From: Plantago ovata
Lineage: Eukaryota > Streptophyta > Magnoliopsida > Lamiales > Plantaginaceae
Length of the DNA stretch: 64,000 bases
Assembly: GCA_028274465.1 (NCBI GenBank)
Contig: CM051457.1
Location: 53,728,425-53,792,424, forward strand
Reading direction: 5' to 3'
The notes beneath the pieces were generated by a model, which saw only the letters and a list, made by a program, of their open reading frames with translations, was not told the origin of the DNA and searched no databases. Of the stretch, positions 34,333 to 45,929 are shown piece after piece (within the stretch, counting starts at the first letter, position 1; every line of letters starts with the position of its first letter). The translations under genes were made by a program, and so were the position numbers.

Positions 34333-34968
34333 GTGGTGCTCACCTCCCAACCATTGAGAAGGAACTTAGGGAAGCCCGACTTATCCGGCAGATTAGTGCG
34401 ATGGTCCGTCGAACTCATGGAATATGCAATTGAGTTCCAGGCTCCGAAATCCGAAAAAGCTCAAGTAGTAGCTGACTTTTTCCTAGGGCTACGAGAAGTC
34501 GAAACTCTCTCCGTGTTCACCATCGAAGATAATGCCCGAGGCGAAAACATGGAACCAAGGTGGGAAATTTACGTCGACGATTTCTCTACTCGAGGACAAG
34601 GTGGAGTCGGAATCCACATGATAGATCCCAATGGGATCGAACTCGACTTTGCCGTTCGACTAGCTTTTCCGGCCACCAACAACGAAGCCGAGTATGAGGC
34701 CGCCCTCATAGGTTTGCGCCTTTCGTTGGAAGGAGGGGCGAAACACGTGCACCTCCGCACAGATTCGCAATTAGTAGCCCAACAATTCACCGGTACCTTC
34801 GAAGCTAAAGAGAAGCTTATGAAACTATATTTGGCTGAGCTAAAGCATATAACGAGCAAATTCTCAAGTGTGGAAATCTCACAAATACCACGGACTCTCA
34901 ACAAAGTCGCAGACGGGTTAGCAAGATTCGAGAGTTCTTCCCAATCCATAACTACCCGACAGGTATGA
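34333..34968 (+). pseudogene. Tat-like RNase H region (fossil)
   Basis: Contains WEIYVDDFSTRGQGGVGIHM (in place of the usual VDGS), NNEAEYEAALIGL and LRTDSQLV, ending with NKVADGLARFES. This is the plant-type second RNase H characteristic of Tat elements. The spacer 34970-35470 behind it has no domain that I can name. Confidence 0.8.
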
Positions 34969-35475
34969 ATATTAATTTACCACTCATCACTCACTATCGA
35001 AACCTCTTGGTTCGAACCATGAGGCCACTCACTATCGAAAACTCTGGATTCGGGCCACGAGACCACTCGAACCACTAAATTCATATGATTCGAAATGAAC
35101 AGATCACCCTCATGATGGTCCAACGACCCACCATTGGTGACAACAAGCTCAAAAGAAAAAGAGAGATCGAAGTTAATACCATTGATAGCCAACACAAATG
35201 GCTAACAGAAATCAAGGTATAGAACCAACGAACTACTCCCAAACCCTTCGAAAGTGATGGGAGACATCCTTTTGATAGGCTCCACTTAAAGTTCTTTCGA
35301 AGCTAAAAATCTTTCTTTGCAGCTATACAAACAAGGTATAATACCCACGGACAAAGCAGAAGCTAGAAGACTCCGTCGAAGATCCCAATAGTTTTTGTGG
35401 GACGGGGCTAATCTATACAAAAGGTAATTCGATGGTCCTCACTTAAAATGCATAGACCAAGATGAAGCTCGAACG

Positions 35476-35875
35476 GTGTTAAAAGAGGTACACGCAGGCA
35501 GTTGTGGAAACCACTCGGGAGGAAGAACGCTCGCACAAAATATTCGACGCCAAGGATTTCATTGGCCGACTTTGATCCCTGATTCGAAGGAAAGATCCCG
35601 AAAATGTGACGAATGCCAAAGATTCGCAAGGGACAACAAGGCACCAGGCGAACCCATGATCCCTGCACCCATCTCATGTCCTTTCGATAGGTGGGGCATC
35701 GACATAGTAGGAAAATTCCCAACTTCCACCAACCAAAAGAAGTTTCTAATAGTGGCGGTCGAATATTTCTCCAAATGGATCGAAGATGAAGCGGTAGGAA
35801 AAATCACAGAAGAAGTCGTAAAGAATTTCGTTTGGAGGAACATCATCTGTCGGTTCGGTCTCCCCCGAATGTATC
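35476..35875 (+). pseudogene. Tat-like integrase, N-terminal part (fossil)
   Basis: Starts with the end of the H2C2 zinc region (HAGSCGNHSGGRTL, CDECQRFA), then the beginning of the core, FDRWGIDIVGKFP, and VEYFSKWIEDEAV. It is cut off where the next LTR begins. Confidence 0.8.
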
Positions 35876-36735
35876 TGTTAGGAAACTTGTAATTTTGATG
35901 TGCAATTAACCATGCTAAATTAAGTAAAGTCCAGTGACTAGTACTCTTAAGGTCCATAGGAATTTAGAATTTTAAGGACATTGTAAAAGAGGAACGTTTG
36001 CTGAAGACTTAGAGTAGGTGCTAGATAGGTTGGTTTTACCGCCTATGATGTATCTTGTTTTCTGAAAAGAAATACAACCTATTGAAGCATTTGCTGATGA
36101 TGTACTTTGTTTACACAAACAAACTATTGAAGCATTTAGAACCGTTCAGAAACTTGAAGAATTCGAAGATCTGAAGACTAGAAGATTTCTGAAGACTGGT
36201 ATCTACAAAGGCACATGTTGCTCAGAAAGTGGAAACTTCAGCAACATCATTGCATAAGTGAAAATCTAAACGACAGAGTAGTTTGTGCTTGCTGAAACTG
36301 AGACTAACCACTTGCTGATGAACATTTGTGACCACTTGTTGAAAGTACTTGTATTTGCGCTCCAATATTACTGTTTGAATTTCATTCAGATGAGCATTAA
36401 ATGCAAAGCATGCACGCGAAGGACATGAAGACTAGAAGACAACAAAGGACGCTGCTGAAAGTACAAAAGTAAGATAGTGACATCTTAAGGAACAAAAGCC
36501 TTAGAATTTGAAATTCAAACGGCTCCTTATTTTCACTATAAATAGAGGTCATTGATGATGTCGTTTTTCACCAATTAAATTTGTTTAAAAAGCCAAAGAA
36601 CACCTTTCACTACACAAACAGAGTGCAATGGCAAGTTGTCCCCGAGTGTCGTTCTCTCGGGACCTAACGTGGCTTTGATCAAGGTTTTTGCTAGCTAATT
36701 TCAGTCAACTAGATGATGATTTTTGAGAAAGATGT
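35876..36735 (+). mobile_element. Second copy of the TGTTAGGAA LTR family, cut by the assembly gap
   Basis: Begins TGTTAGGAA within the Tat integrase and matches the solo LTR 13997-15492 in inverse orientation. It includes the TATA box ACTATAAATAG at about 36535-36545. It breaks off at the run of N, so it may be a solo LTR or the 5' end of a full element. Confidence 0.75.
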
Positions 36736-36835
36736 NNNNNNNNNNNNNNNNNNNNNNNNNNNNNNNNNNNNNNNNNNNNNNNNNNNNNNNNNNNNNNNNN
36801 NNNNNNNNNNNNNNNNNNNNNNNNNNNNNNNNNNN
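36736..36835. other. Assembly gap of 100 N
   Basis: A round 100-base run of N, the usual scaffold placeholder of unknown true size. The sequences on either side do not belong together: an LTR on the left and a MITE end on the right. Confidence 0.95.
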
Positions 36836-37077
36836 ATTACCCTTCAACAGCACCATTTTGCCATTTTGGACGTCCTGTTAGAGTTGCACCATTTCATTTA
36901 TTTGCCATATTTGGACATGGTTATAATAATTTTATATTCCATCAACACATTTTTGTGGCCACAAATCCTCCATAAAGTAAAAGCAACACCCACTATCAAT
37001 ATAACTCAGTATTTAAATCTTCTCCTTATTTTTTGTGTCCAAAAGCAAATGGTGCAACTGCTCTGGGACGGAGGGAG
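36836..37077. mobile_element. Stowaway-like MITE, right part
   Basis: Ends CTCTGGGACGGAGGGAG followed by TA (37078-37079), the classical Stowaway terminus. The left end lies in or beyond the assembly gap. Confidence 0.65.
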
Positions 37078-37079
37078 TA

Positions 37080-37454
37080 TGGTTTAAGCGAAAAGGGTGT
37101 GAGTAGGTTTTAATGACAATAAGTTGCTGATTAAAGTTTTGTGAGACGTAGGGAGTAGGTTTTATTATTGTAATTCCCCTTGAGTTGTTTGTGCCCTCGA
37201 TTTGAATTATTTATAATTAGTAGGTTTAATTACTGTAATTCCCCTCGACTTGTTTGTGGCCTCGATTTCGGATTCATGTTAATTGGTTTTTCCTGGACTA
37301 ATTACTCTCAATTAGTACAGTGATGACCTTATGGCTGTGACAGGTAAAATAGTCTAAACCCTCCTATTTGCTTATTCGCACATGAGACAATCATCCGGAA
37401 ATAGCTCATGGGAATGTTGACATAACTCAAAAATGTTGGTGAGAAAGTCATATC
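37080..37454. other. Unassigned AT-rich stretch with a local repeat
   Basis: A short segment recurs (GTAGGTTT...TAATTCCCCT(T/C)GA(G/C)TTGTTTGTG...CTCGATTT) at about 37156-37205 and 37221-37270. No gene is seen. Confidence 0.4.
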
Positions 37455-37471
37455 AAAGAATGACAACAAGT

Positions 37472-37884
37472 TGCTGTTAAAAAAAAGGTTAAATTGCTTT
37501 ACAAATTGCTGTCCAATATAAATACATGCATATTAAATATTAAAGTTGTTACTGATTTTCTCTATTTGGCGTCACATTTTAACAGGGACCAGGCACCGGA
37601 CAGGTTGCAGTTGGACCTGATGCAGGACATTAGGAGTTTAGCAAGACAACTTGAAGATGTTAGCGTACAATTCAACTATCGGGAAGTAAATCAGTCCGCA
37701 GACCTTTTGGCAAAGCATGGTAGTCATGAAGACTCGTTCAGATCCTCGTTAAGTCAAGTTCTTAGCAATCAACCACATAGGGAGATCGTACTACAACGTT
37801 TGCTCGTAGAGTTTCTATGTCTATGTCTTGTAACGCAACATCTTCAAGTTAATGAAATTCTCTCTTCTACTCAAAAAAAAAAAA
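37472..37884 (+). mobile_element. 5'-truncated LINE with RNase H fragment
   Basis: Bounded by a 17-bp target duplication, AAAGAATGACAACAAGT (37455-37471 and 37885-37901), and ending in poly(A) (about 37872-37887). The frame about 37604-37730 reads LQLDLMQDIRSLARQLEDVS and then VNQSADLLAKHG, which is the C-terminal part of the plant RNase H-like domain carried by many LINEs. The reverse transcriptase part is missing through 5' truncation. Confidence 0.85.
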
Positions 37885-37901
37885 AAAAGAATGACAACAA
37901 G

Positions 37902-38755
37902 TAAAGTCCCTTTTGAAAATCACAGATAGATAATTGCATGCAACTTCAGGGAAAGAGCCCGCAGCAAGAAAACCAAGGCTTATATGGATGTAATTAATCA
38001 ATAAACACACGGGTCCATTACATACAACCACCTTTTGTTCACCGATATTACATCGACCCCCTCGTTATTCCCGAATTTTCATTGAACACCTTTCCTTTTT
38101 GTTCAACTTTAATTACATATAACCCAACGACTTTGACTTTTCACGCTCTAAATCGTGAAAAGTACCATTTTTGTCCTCGTCGGAATTTCTGCTTTTTCTA
38201 CCGGCCAAACAGCTTAACATTATCGGTTTATATGTAATAAAATTTGAATTTGTAGTGCTCAAATGAAAAAAATAATATTAAAAAAAAACTAACCGTAGAA
38301 TAGTGTTGGAACCAATTCTCAGGCCTAATAATATTTTTAAATTTAAATTGGTATGTATATCAACTAAATTTTACATGTAAAAAATTAAAAACTATGTCAC
38401 AACTATTAAGTTAACTGGAAATCATATATATAACTACTACACATACTCTCTCTAATAAAGAAGCTCCACTTAATTATGAACCACCTGCTGAACACTGAGT
38501 GAGATAATACGTATGTTTCCTACTCTTTTTTTTTTCTTATTATTTAATTTGATTTATATTACTAACTTAGACTAAAAGTTGTGAAGCAAAGCCACCACAT
38601 ACCCACCACTTCGGATATATGCATTTTTCATTTTTTATGTAATAACTACTACTCTTATTGTAAGTTTAGTTATTTTGGTATAATTGTGTTGGACAATTAA
38701 ATTAAATAATATGATTTGACTATTAAAAAAATAATAATTGGACGTGCATATGTAA
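37902..38755. other. AT-rich stretch with a possible Mutator-MITE-like end
   Basis: The part 38015-38215 (GGGTCCATTACATACAACC..., ATTACATATAACCC, CCGGCCAAACA) has the same layout as the termini of the two Mutator-type MITEs in this window. The rest is AT-rich with no ORF. Confidence 0.3.
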
Positions 38756-39268
38756 GACCATCTTCAACCCTCAAACTCTACCTTACGACACTTCAACATT
38801 ATACTCATATAAAACTCTATCATATTCTTTATGATCTCCAACCTTCATACTCTATCTTACCCAAATTTTCCTTTTATTTTCTCATTTGTTTTTAAACTAC
38901 TATATTCTTTTTCTTTTCTTTTAAAACATAATACTTCATATTATTTAAATATTTTTAATTAATTAAAATAATATAAAACTTCATACTTTATATTATTTGA
39001 ATGTCATTTTCTATTGATTTCAATATTTTAAACTTTACAATTGGTATTTCAGTATAATTTATAAATACTGAAATATATGAAAAATAAATAATAATAATCA
39101 TAAAAGAAAAAAAAATTAAAAGATAAGAAATAAAAATATAAGGTTGTTAAAAAGAAAAATAACAAAAGGATAAAACAAAATAAAAAAGTAAAAAGAAAAA
39201 AAAAGGATAACTTACTCTTGCTGACCAAACGTTTTGCAAAACTTTTTACAAATGGGATGGAGATGGTC
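38756..39268. mobile_element. Tourist-like MITE (PIF/Harbinger type)
   Basis: Terminal inverted repeats GACCATCTTCAACC and GACCATCTCCATCC are flanked by TAA (38753-38755 and 39269-39271), the 3-bp target site of PIF/Harbinger elements. 513 bp, very AT-rich, noncoding. Confidence 0.8.
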
Positions 39269-39271
39269 TAA

Positions 39272-39272
<1 letters not shown>

Positions 39273-39321
<49 letters not shown>

Positions 39322-39324
39322 TAT
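39273..39324. repeat. (AT)n microsatellite
   Basis: About 25 AT units with one GT interruption (ATATGTATAT near 39302), directly after the Tourist-like MITE. Confidence 0.9.
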
Positions 39325-39838
39325 TACTTGAGATTCATGCATTTTGCATTTTAATTATATCCAGGCCCATAAGAGGGTAAGGGCGTGTTTGATTGAGTGA
39401 AACGGAATATTGAGTTTTTGGCCGGTCAAGAAAAATCCGGACTGTGGGGTTAGATGTAATTTTGGGAATAAGAAGTCTTCATATGATGTAAAGAGGTGCA
39501 ATAGCAAGGGTAATATGCAAAGAGGTGCAATAGGGTAAAGGGTACTGTTATATGATATTATGTCTAAACACAATCTACTTTATTATTATTAGTGTCAAAA
39601 CAAGATTGTTACTTCGTAGCTTAAAGCTAATATATACTATTCGTAGTATATAGTATTAAAGTCAAAAGTCAGACATTGAAATTTTGGCTGAAAGAAAGGT
39701 GTTTCCTCCTGTACCATTTTATGTTCAACACCATGTTACACATTACCCAGACATGGCCCCATTTTCATTCTACTCGTAACGTCATCTCGCGTTAGCCCGG
39801 CAGGTGTTGAGTTAAAAAAATACTTATCTTTACAAGTT
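39325..39838. other. Unassigned, with a local repeat
   Basis: The segment AAGAGGTGCAATAG(C/G)G(G/T) occurs twice (about 39490-39540). The stretch 39385-39553 resembles, inverted, a Mutator-type MITE end (GGCCGG...GGGGTTAGATGTAATTTTGGG). No gene is seen. Confidence 0.3.
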
Positions 39839-42770
39839 CACTACAAGAAAACAGTTGAATAACGAAGGGGTAATCGCCTTCGGGGAAGCCTCCAAAAAGC
39901 AATCAATAAAGAAAGAAAACAAGTCCGGAGCAGACACTACGTGGAAGTGCGAGGAAGAAAGAAAAGAGAGCCTTGAGTTAGACTCGAAGAATTTACGACA
40001 AGTCCGTTTTCATAAATAGTGGAATTCGAAAAGAAAAAATAAAAGGAGAGGGGACTCGTAGAAAAACAGCCTTTATGAAAGGCGATAAAAGAAAGGAGGT
40101 AGCTTGAAGCTAAACGCTCTTTGATACATCTGAACTTTCGGCATCCGTCGCTATTCAGTCCCGATCCGTCGCTAATGGGGCTTAGCGACGGGAAGTCCGT
40201 CGCTAAATAGGAAGTCGTCAAAAGTGGCGTCGCTAAACGAAAAAGCGACGGATGAACCCGATCCATCGCTTTCGGATAGCGACGGATAACGCTATCCGTC
40301 GCTATGTTGGTCAACGCAAATAAATCGACGAATAAATCTATCCGTCGCTTTATGGAGAGACACGTGGCACCTCGCCCGCTGTTCACGTGTAGCGACGGAT
40401 AAGCCTATCCGTCGCTAAGCTCCCCAGAATTTTCTTTTTTTTTTTTCCCTGATTTGTATTTTTATCCTATTTTTTTGTATACAATATAGAATAATAATTA
40501 TGGACAACTGGAAACACTTCAATTAAACACAACCTAATTCAAGAAATTCAGATACAAACGAGTCAAATGTACCACACCGATAATGAAAATAGAAAATGTA
40601 CGTTAACGAAGTCAAGTGTACGACATAAGAGTAGAGTAATGCAAATGGGAAGCTAGAAATCTGGAGGTGGAGCCTGTCCACACTGCTCGGCCAACTGTCT
40701 CACGTATTCCTTCATCTTGTCCTGCTCTGCGCGCATCCGAGCATTCTCCTGGCCCTCCTTCAAGAGTTCATCCTAAAGCTGCTCGATCTCCTTGTCCATC
40801 TTTAACCGTCTCTTCCCCGACGGATACACGTCTCCAAGTATGCTCGGCGCCAAACTCCTCATGCCGTATATACGACCCTTGGGGCTGATCCCATCAATCT
40901 CCAACAAGATGTCATCCTTTTCTTGGGGTGTGAGAGCTAGATTCCTCACCCGTCCCTCGTACTCGGTCTGAAATTGCAAAACATGTGTAAGTATGAGCAC
41001 TTAATTAATGACATGCATATTTGAAAGAAGACATTATTCAAAAGAAGTCATATGTGACAATGAAGTTATTTCAATTGAGGACTTACTGCAATCGAGCTCG
41101 CCCATTCGTCATCCCACTTCCCTGTCTTGTCCTTGTGGGCATTCTCGAGATGCTCATACAACGACATTTGTTTCCCCGCAGCGGTCTTCGCCAACCAAAA
41201 AAAACACAGATCATTATTAATAGTATGGATGACTACTTCCTACAATATTGCATAAAGAATAGAATTTGCACTTGACAACAGTGCTGCAAATATTAAGTAA
41301 CACCATTACATAATTAAGTCAGACCATCAACAACACAAGAGAAGACAAATCTAAAGACACCTACACTACATACAGATTAGATTAAACAACGTCCACTTAA
41401 AGAGTAAAGCTAGCATGCATAACAGACAATTAATTAGGAATTACATACATGGCTTAAGACACAAAAAGTGATGCAAATTAATTATACACATGACTTATAT
41501 ATTACAGGACTTACCGAATCCAAGTGACGTTCCAACTGGCTCTTCCACCCTAGATGGTGGTTTGACGTCCCCGTCCCATATCGCGGCTTGGTAGATCGGC
41601 TTAACTTGCTCTTCTTTGCTTTCTTCTCAGTTTCTTCATCTTCCCATTAAGCGAGCCACTCGGGCCACTCATCCTCCCCAATCCCATCAGGCCTAACTTT
41701 ATTTTTCTTTGCATCGTAGATATAATCCCTATACATGCTCGAGCAGTCAGGCTCAAATGCATACCACAACTCTCTCTTCATGCGGTTCGGGAGGAAGAAC
41801 ACATCCTACAACATTCCATTTCAATGAAAGAAAATAATCAATTAGTATAAAAAACATGATGAAGTTGGCAAGAAATATGATCAAAAAGCCATACAACAAA
41901 ATCATCCAACTTACTCCTAGGGCATTGAAAAACTCTAACTTCCTTTCTTCAGAGACAGTTGACCACTTGCTCCACCCTTGCTTGGAGGATCCAACTTAGT
42001 GAAAGTCAAAGCTCTCAAAGTCTTGGTAACAGAACGTGGCATCAACCTATTTAAAATAACAACAAATACAACACCAGTCACAACTCTAAATAAAACCATG
42101 CACAACTCCAAAAACACTATAATAACATGCACAAGTCTAACTAAAAGGATGACATGATACTCACAATTTCCCCACCGGAAATAGAACCTCCTTCTCCATA
42201 TACATTGCCCGCTTCTCGTAGGATACAAACGGACAACCATCGTCTGAGAACTCAGCAAAGCCCCCACAGTAATTGACCCCTCACTTGAATGGCCATCAGA
42301 ATACGAATCTGACTCGCTAGTATAACAGTTGCTCGATGAACCGAAGAATCTCGGCAACTTCGGTCTAGGCATGATGATCTGCACATACACATTATGTACA
42401 CAAATCATATATAAAATATGTTAGTTTTGGATAGATAGATCTACAAACATTGAAACAAACAAGATAACAGAAAATATTGGTTTATGTTAGTTTTGGAGAA
42501 GACATGTTGTTAGCCCTGGATAGCATACACAATTAGGTTGAAATGCGGAATTAGTACTTAGAGATGCATTAACTCACAAATATTGTTGCCATGGTAGGGA
42601 TGTTTAAGCAAAATTCCTAAATATAAATCCGAATAATTTCAAGTCATTTGTTGAGGTATTTTAATTTTTACACGAGTTTTAGAGTTCATAATTGAAGATT
42701 AAGAAGTAAAATTAATACTACTACTAATTCATTGAAATTATGAACATCTGACAATGGTCATTCATATTTC
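39839..42770 (-). mobile_element. CACTA-1, left part of a CACTA (En/Spm) transposon
   Basis: Starts with the terminal repeat CACTACAAGAAAACAG at 39839. Subterminal GCGACGGAT/ATCCGTCGC repeats in both orientations follow at about 40138-40425. A minus-strand gene remnant of the Ptta/En/Spm plant transposase class occupies 40653-42372. The right end is not seen: at 42771 a second CACTA left end begins, so CACTA-2 probably inserted into CACTA-1 and the remainder lies beyond the window. A plain truncation is the alternative. Confidence 0.75.
40653..42372 (-). pseudogene. CACTA-1 transposase-type protein (Ptta/En/Spm class), decayed
   Basis: Read from MPRPKLPRFFGSSSNCYTSE at 42372 on the minus strand. 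The frame changes once in the first exon before EFSDDGCPFVSYEKRAMY. Further exon-like blocks: about 42045-41913; about 41805-41520 (FFLPNRMKRELWYAFEPDCS, then GIGEDEWPEWLA with an in-frame TAA at 41647-41649, then GTSNHHLGWKSQLERH); about 41190-41085 (MSLYEHLENAHKDKTGKW); and 40973-40653 (EYEGRVRNLALTPQEKDDI, with an in-frame stop at 40773-40775). The same blocks occur in the same order in CACTA-2, which confirms homology. In En/Spm these genes give DNA-binding and accessory transposition proteins. Not functional here. Confidence 0.75.
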
Positions 42771-43332
42771 CACTACAAGAAAAACAGGATTTAGCGACGG
42801 ATACCATCCGTCGCTATATGTAAGCGATCCGTCGCTAAATGCCATTACCGACGGAAAGCCTGTCGCTAAATAGGACCTCGCGACTAGTGGCGTCGCTAAT
42901 GAAATTTGCGACGGATGGTTTAATCCGTCGCTGTTTTTAGCGACGGATTAGACGATCCGTCGCAAACTTCATCGTTGACCAAAGTTGAGACGGATTAGTG
43001 ATCCGTCCCTACAATATAGCGACGGATGAAATTATCCGTCGGTATATTGCTGGAACACCTGTCAGGTGCTGGGCAGACGAGAGTTGGCGACGGATGGCTT
43101 AATCCGTCGCTAATTGGTCTGGAATATATTTTTTTTATTTGTTTATTTATTTATTTTATTTTTTTTGTAGTTGTACACCGCAAATACGTAAACATTTTCG
43201 TAACTAAACATTATATAAAAAAAATTGTTCTAAGCATTAATATAATGAAATTACTAATTGTCCTAAGCAAAGGAACATGAAAAAAAATTGTTCGAAATAG
43301 AAACCAATTGTTCAAAAAATAAAAAAAGAGTA

Positions 43333-43779
43333 CTACTGCTGAGATCCTTGGGGGGCATCGGCATCTTGGGGGGCATTAGGGGGGGCATCGGCATCATCGA
43401 ACATGAAGAAGTCGGGAGGTGGCGCTCCACCGGGCGGGGCATACTGCGCCATGATCCACTCGATGGATCTCTTGAATCCATGCCTTATCCTCGTCTGCTC
43501 TGCCCTCAACCGAGCAGCCTCCTGGGCATGCTCCTGGACAGTCGCCTTCAGCTGCTGCTGCTCCTGGAGGAACTCGGGAGGCACATCAACTTGTCCCCTT
43601 CGGCGCTTGGAGGAGCTGGAGGAGGAGCCACCCTGGTTCACCGTCTCCGCTATCGCCTGCGAGAGGTTGCCCATGCCGAAGACACGCCCCTTATCATCGA
43701 GATTCACGATCTCGATATAGATGGTGTTCTCCTCCTCGACCGTGAGATCAAGCTTCTCAGTCCTGGCTAGGAACTCCGC
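43333..43779 (-). CDS. CACTA-2 transposase-type gene, last exon
   Basis: A clean 149-codon exon on the minus strand. The acceptor TTTTCAG lies immediately upstream, and the exon begins AEFLARTEKLDLTVEEENTI, with GRVFGMGNLSQAI, a serine run, a basic KRRRGQ patch and a coiled-coil (FLQEQQQLKATVQEHAQEAA). It ends with a Pro/Asp/Ala-rich tail and TAG at 43333-43335. The upstream exons are now 18 kb away, past Copia B, at 62231-63646. The matching exon of CACTA-1 is 40653-40973. The spacing of charged heptads suggests oligomerisation. Confidence 0.65.
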   Translation of the reverse strand, partial: AEFLARTEKLDLTVEEENTIYIEIVNLDDKGRVFGMGNLSQAIAETVNQGGSSSSSSKRRRGQVDVPPEFLQEQQQLKATVQEHAQEAARLRAEQTRIRHGFKRSIEWIMAQYAPPGGAPPPDFFMFDDADAPPNAPQDADAPQGSQQ

Positions 43780-43786
43780 CTGAAAA

Positions 43787-45872
43787 TGTAAGAAAATACG
43801 GTCAGAGTTACCCCTAGGGTACGCAGCGGAATTTCAAAAATTTTCTTAACATACAGGTTAATTGATTATGTATATGTCGTATATATATAAACACGTCAAT
43901 TAGAAGACTAACCTTACTTCCAAAGCAGCTTCCAAGTCTTCGTAATAATCCTGTGTATCTTCTCCTTCGTCGAAGTCGAAGATATCTGCAATACTCTGAT
44001 TATCTGCAAGACAATAAGAGTTAGTTTCCATCTCCTAAAACCTCAACCTTGGTATCCACAGATGAACAGCCTATCGGAAGAATGCTAGGATATTCTTTGT
44101 GTGACTAAGAAGACGGGGCGGCAATTCCTCCGGTGAGGTGGCGCGCGCATGGCTATATAGAGGAGGGGAGAGTTTTTATTTTCTCTAAGAAAACTGGGTA
44201 TTCAACTGTGTGAATGTCTATTGAACTGTGTGTCAAAAACTCTCTAATAGTCTACTATATATAGTAGTCAATAGAAGCCTAAATTATAAGCAATTAGACT
44301 TCGTAAAGGAATAAGAATCTATTTCTTATCGCACTAGGAAACCAATATCAAGTCTAGATTCATTTCCAATCAAATTAAAACTCAATTAGGAAAATCTAAC
44401 TTATCCCTTGGACTTCTAATAGAGGAAGGAGTCGAACCCCTTCCCCTATCCCATCTATGCGCGCGCGCGCCTGTCCTACGGGAGATAGGTGGATCCCAAT
44501 TTTGGGACCCACTTATAGTTCTAAGGCAATTCAAACTCCAACTAGATTTTGCCCAAGTGCATATGTTAATTCTAAATTAACATATCTTTTCAAATCAAAC
44601 CTCTATTATATTTCCAAAATATAATCTTTAATTGTATTAACATAAAATACAATTAATTAGCCAATTCAATTAATAATTCCAAATCATTGATTGAGCCACC
44701 AAATATTATAATTAATTCTAAATCAATTATAATCCATCAATCACAATTAATTCCAAATTAACTGCGATTCCATTTTCAAGGATATTCTGATAAGCTGAAT
44801 CACCACATAGTGTGACCCATAGGGCCTCATCGTATTAAGCAAGTCCTAGACTAGGCAACGTGGAATGCCTAGACGGTTCCATTTGCAATATTAATACATG
44901 AGGACGTTTGAGAGGTTTCTCAAAGCAAACCCTTTCGTTGCGAAGTCTGTTGCGCTCAACGCGGCGATGGTAACGTCCCTTCATCTGACTTGCTCGAATG
45001 CATCTAGGATCGATGAAGTGTCTATCCCAATAATACATCCACGGGCGTCTCAGGGAGTTGCTTGGTTACTAAGATATACTTATGACCATCATAATATATC
45101 AATGCACTGGCCAGTGACTTTACCAACACAACTATGCAGACTATGAGCAGTACTCTCCTGTGCTACACTTGAGAGATGAATCATTCACAGAATCACTTAT
45201 CATCCCCATTTGTATGTAGCCATAATCCTGGATCGTGTCTTAGGTCAACCGCTTATTTAGAGCTGACATCGACGGGTCCACCAAGGATATGGGGCAACAA
45301 ATGTGATGATAAAGTCATGTAAGTCCAAAGGACGACTGGCATCACTTTGACAACTTACCGGTTCCCATAGACACTTCGGTGTAGAGTATACATCGATGGG
45401 AGTGTCCGGTGGGTACTTCCATTGTTCGATAGTCCTTCTTCGAACAACTATGCACAGTTATGGGAACGTTTCTCGATTGTCCAACAATTCGTTCCGTGGC
45501 CGTGGGATCGGCTCACACTTGCTCCAACAAGTATAACCTCCACGCATACTAGTCTCGTCTGGTTCATTCAGAACCCTACATCCGAGATGAACCTCGACTA
45601 GGGAGAGTTTGGGATAGATGATAACTCACATAGCTCCCACTATCTGTGTGATCGGTCATCTATCCGAGGGGACATGTTTAATATCAATACAGACAGTAAT
45701 AGAGATATGACATGTTGCATGCCTGGTGTAATATAAATATGAAAGCGATACTCAATAGTAAAAGCAACAAACATATATTATATTACGTTGACCTGTGTAA
45801 TAGTACATATATGCCCTCTATAAGGGCTCCATGCCCTTAATAAGGATTGTCTCTAGGACATATACACTATCA
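43787..45872 (-). repeat. 3' LTR of Copia B
   Basis: 2086 bp; on the minus strand it runs from TGATAGTGTATATGTCC (45872) to CTTACA (43787). Preceded by the purine tract CAAGTGGGAGAT (about 45873-45884). Confidence 0.9.
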
Positions 45873-45929
45873 ATCTCCCACTTGGACTAGAGCCAGTCAC
45901 CTTTATGCCTAATACCCAGATTAGCATAA

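Noticed and set aside
43288-43770. Long plus-strand ORF opposite the CACTA-2 last exon
   Set aside because: The minus-strand frame has the splice acceptor, domain order and a homologue in CACTA-1; the plus-strand frame is its shadow.
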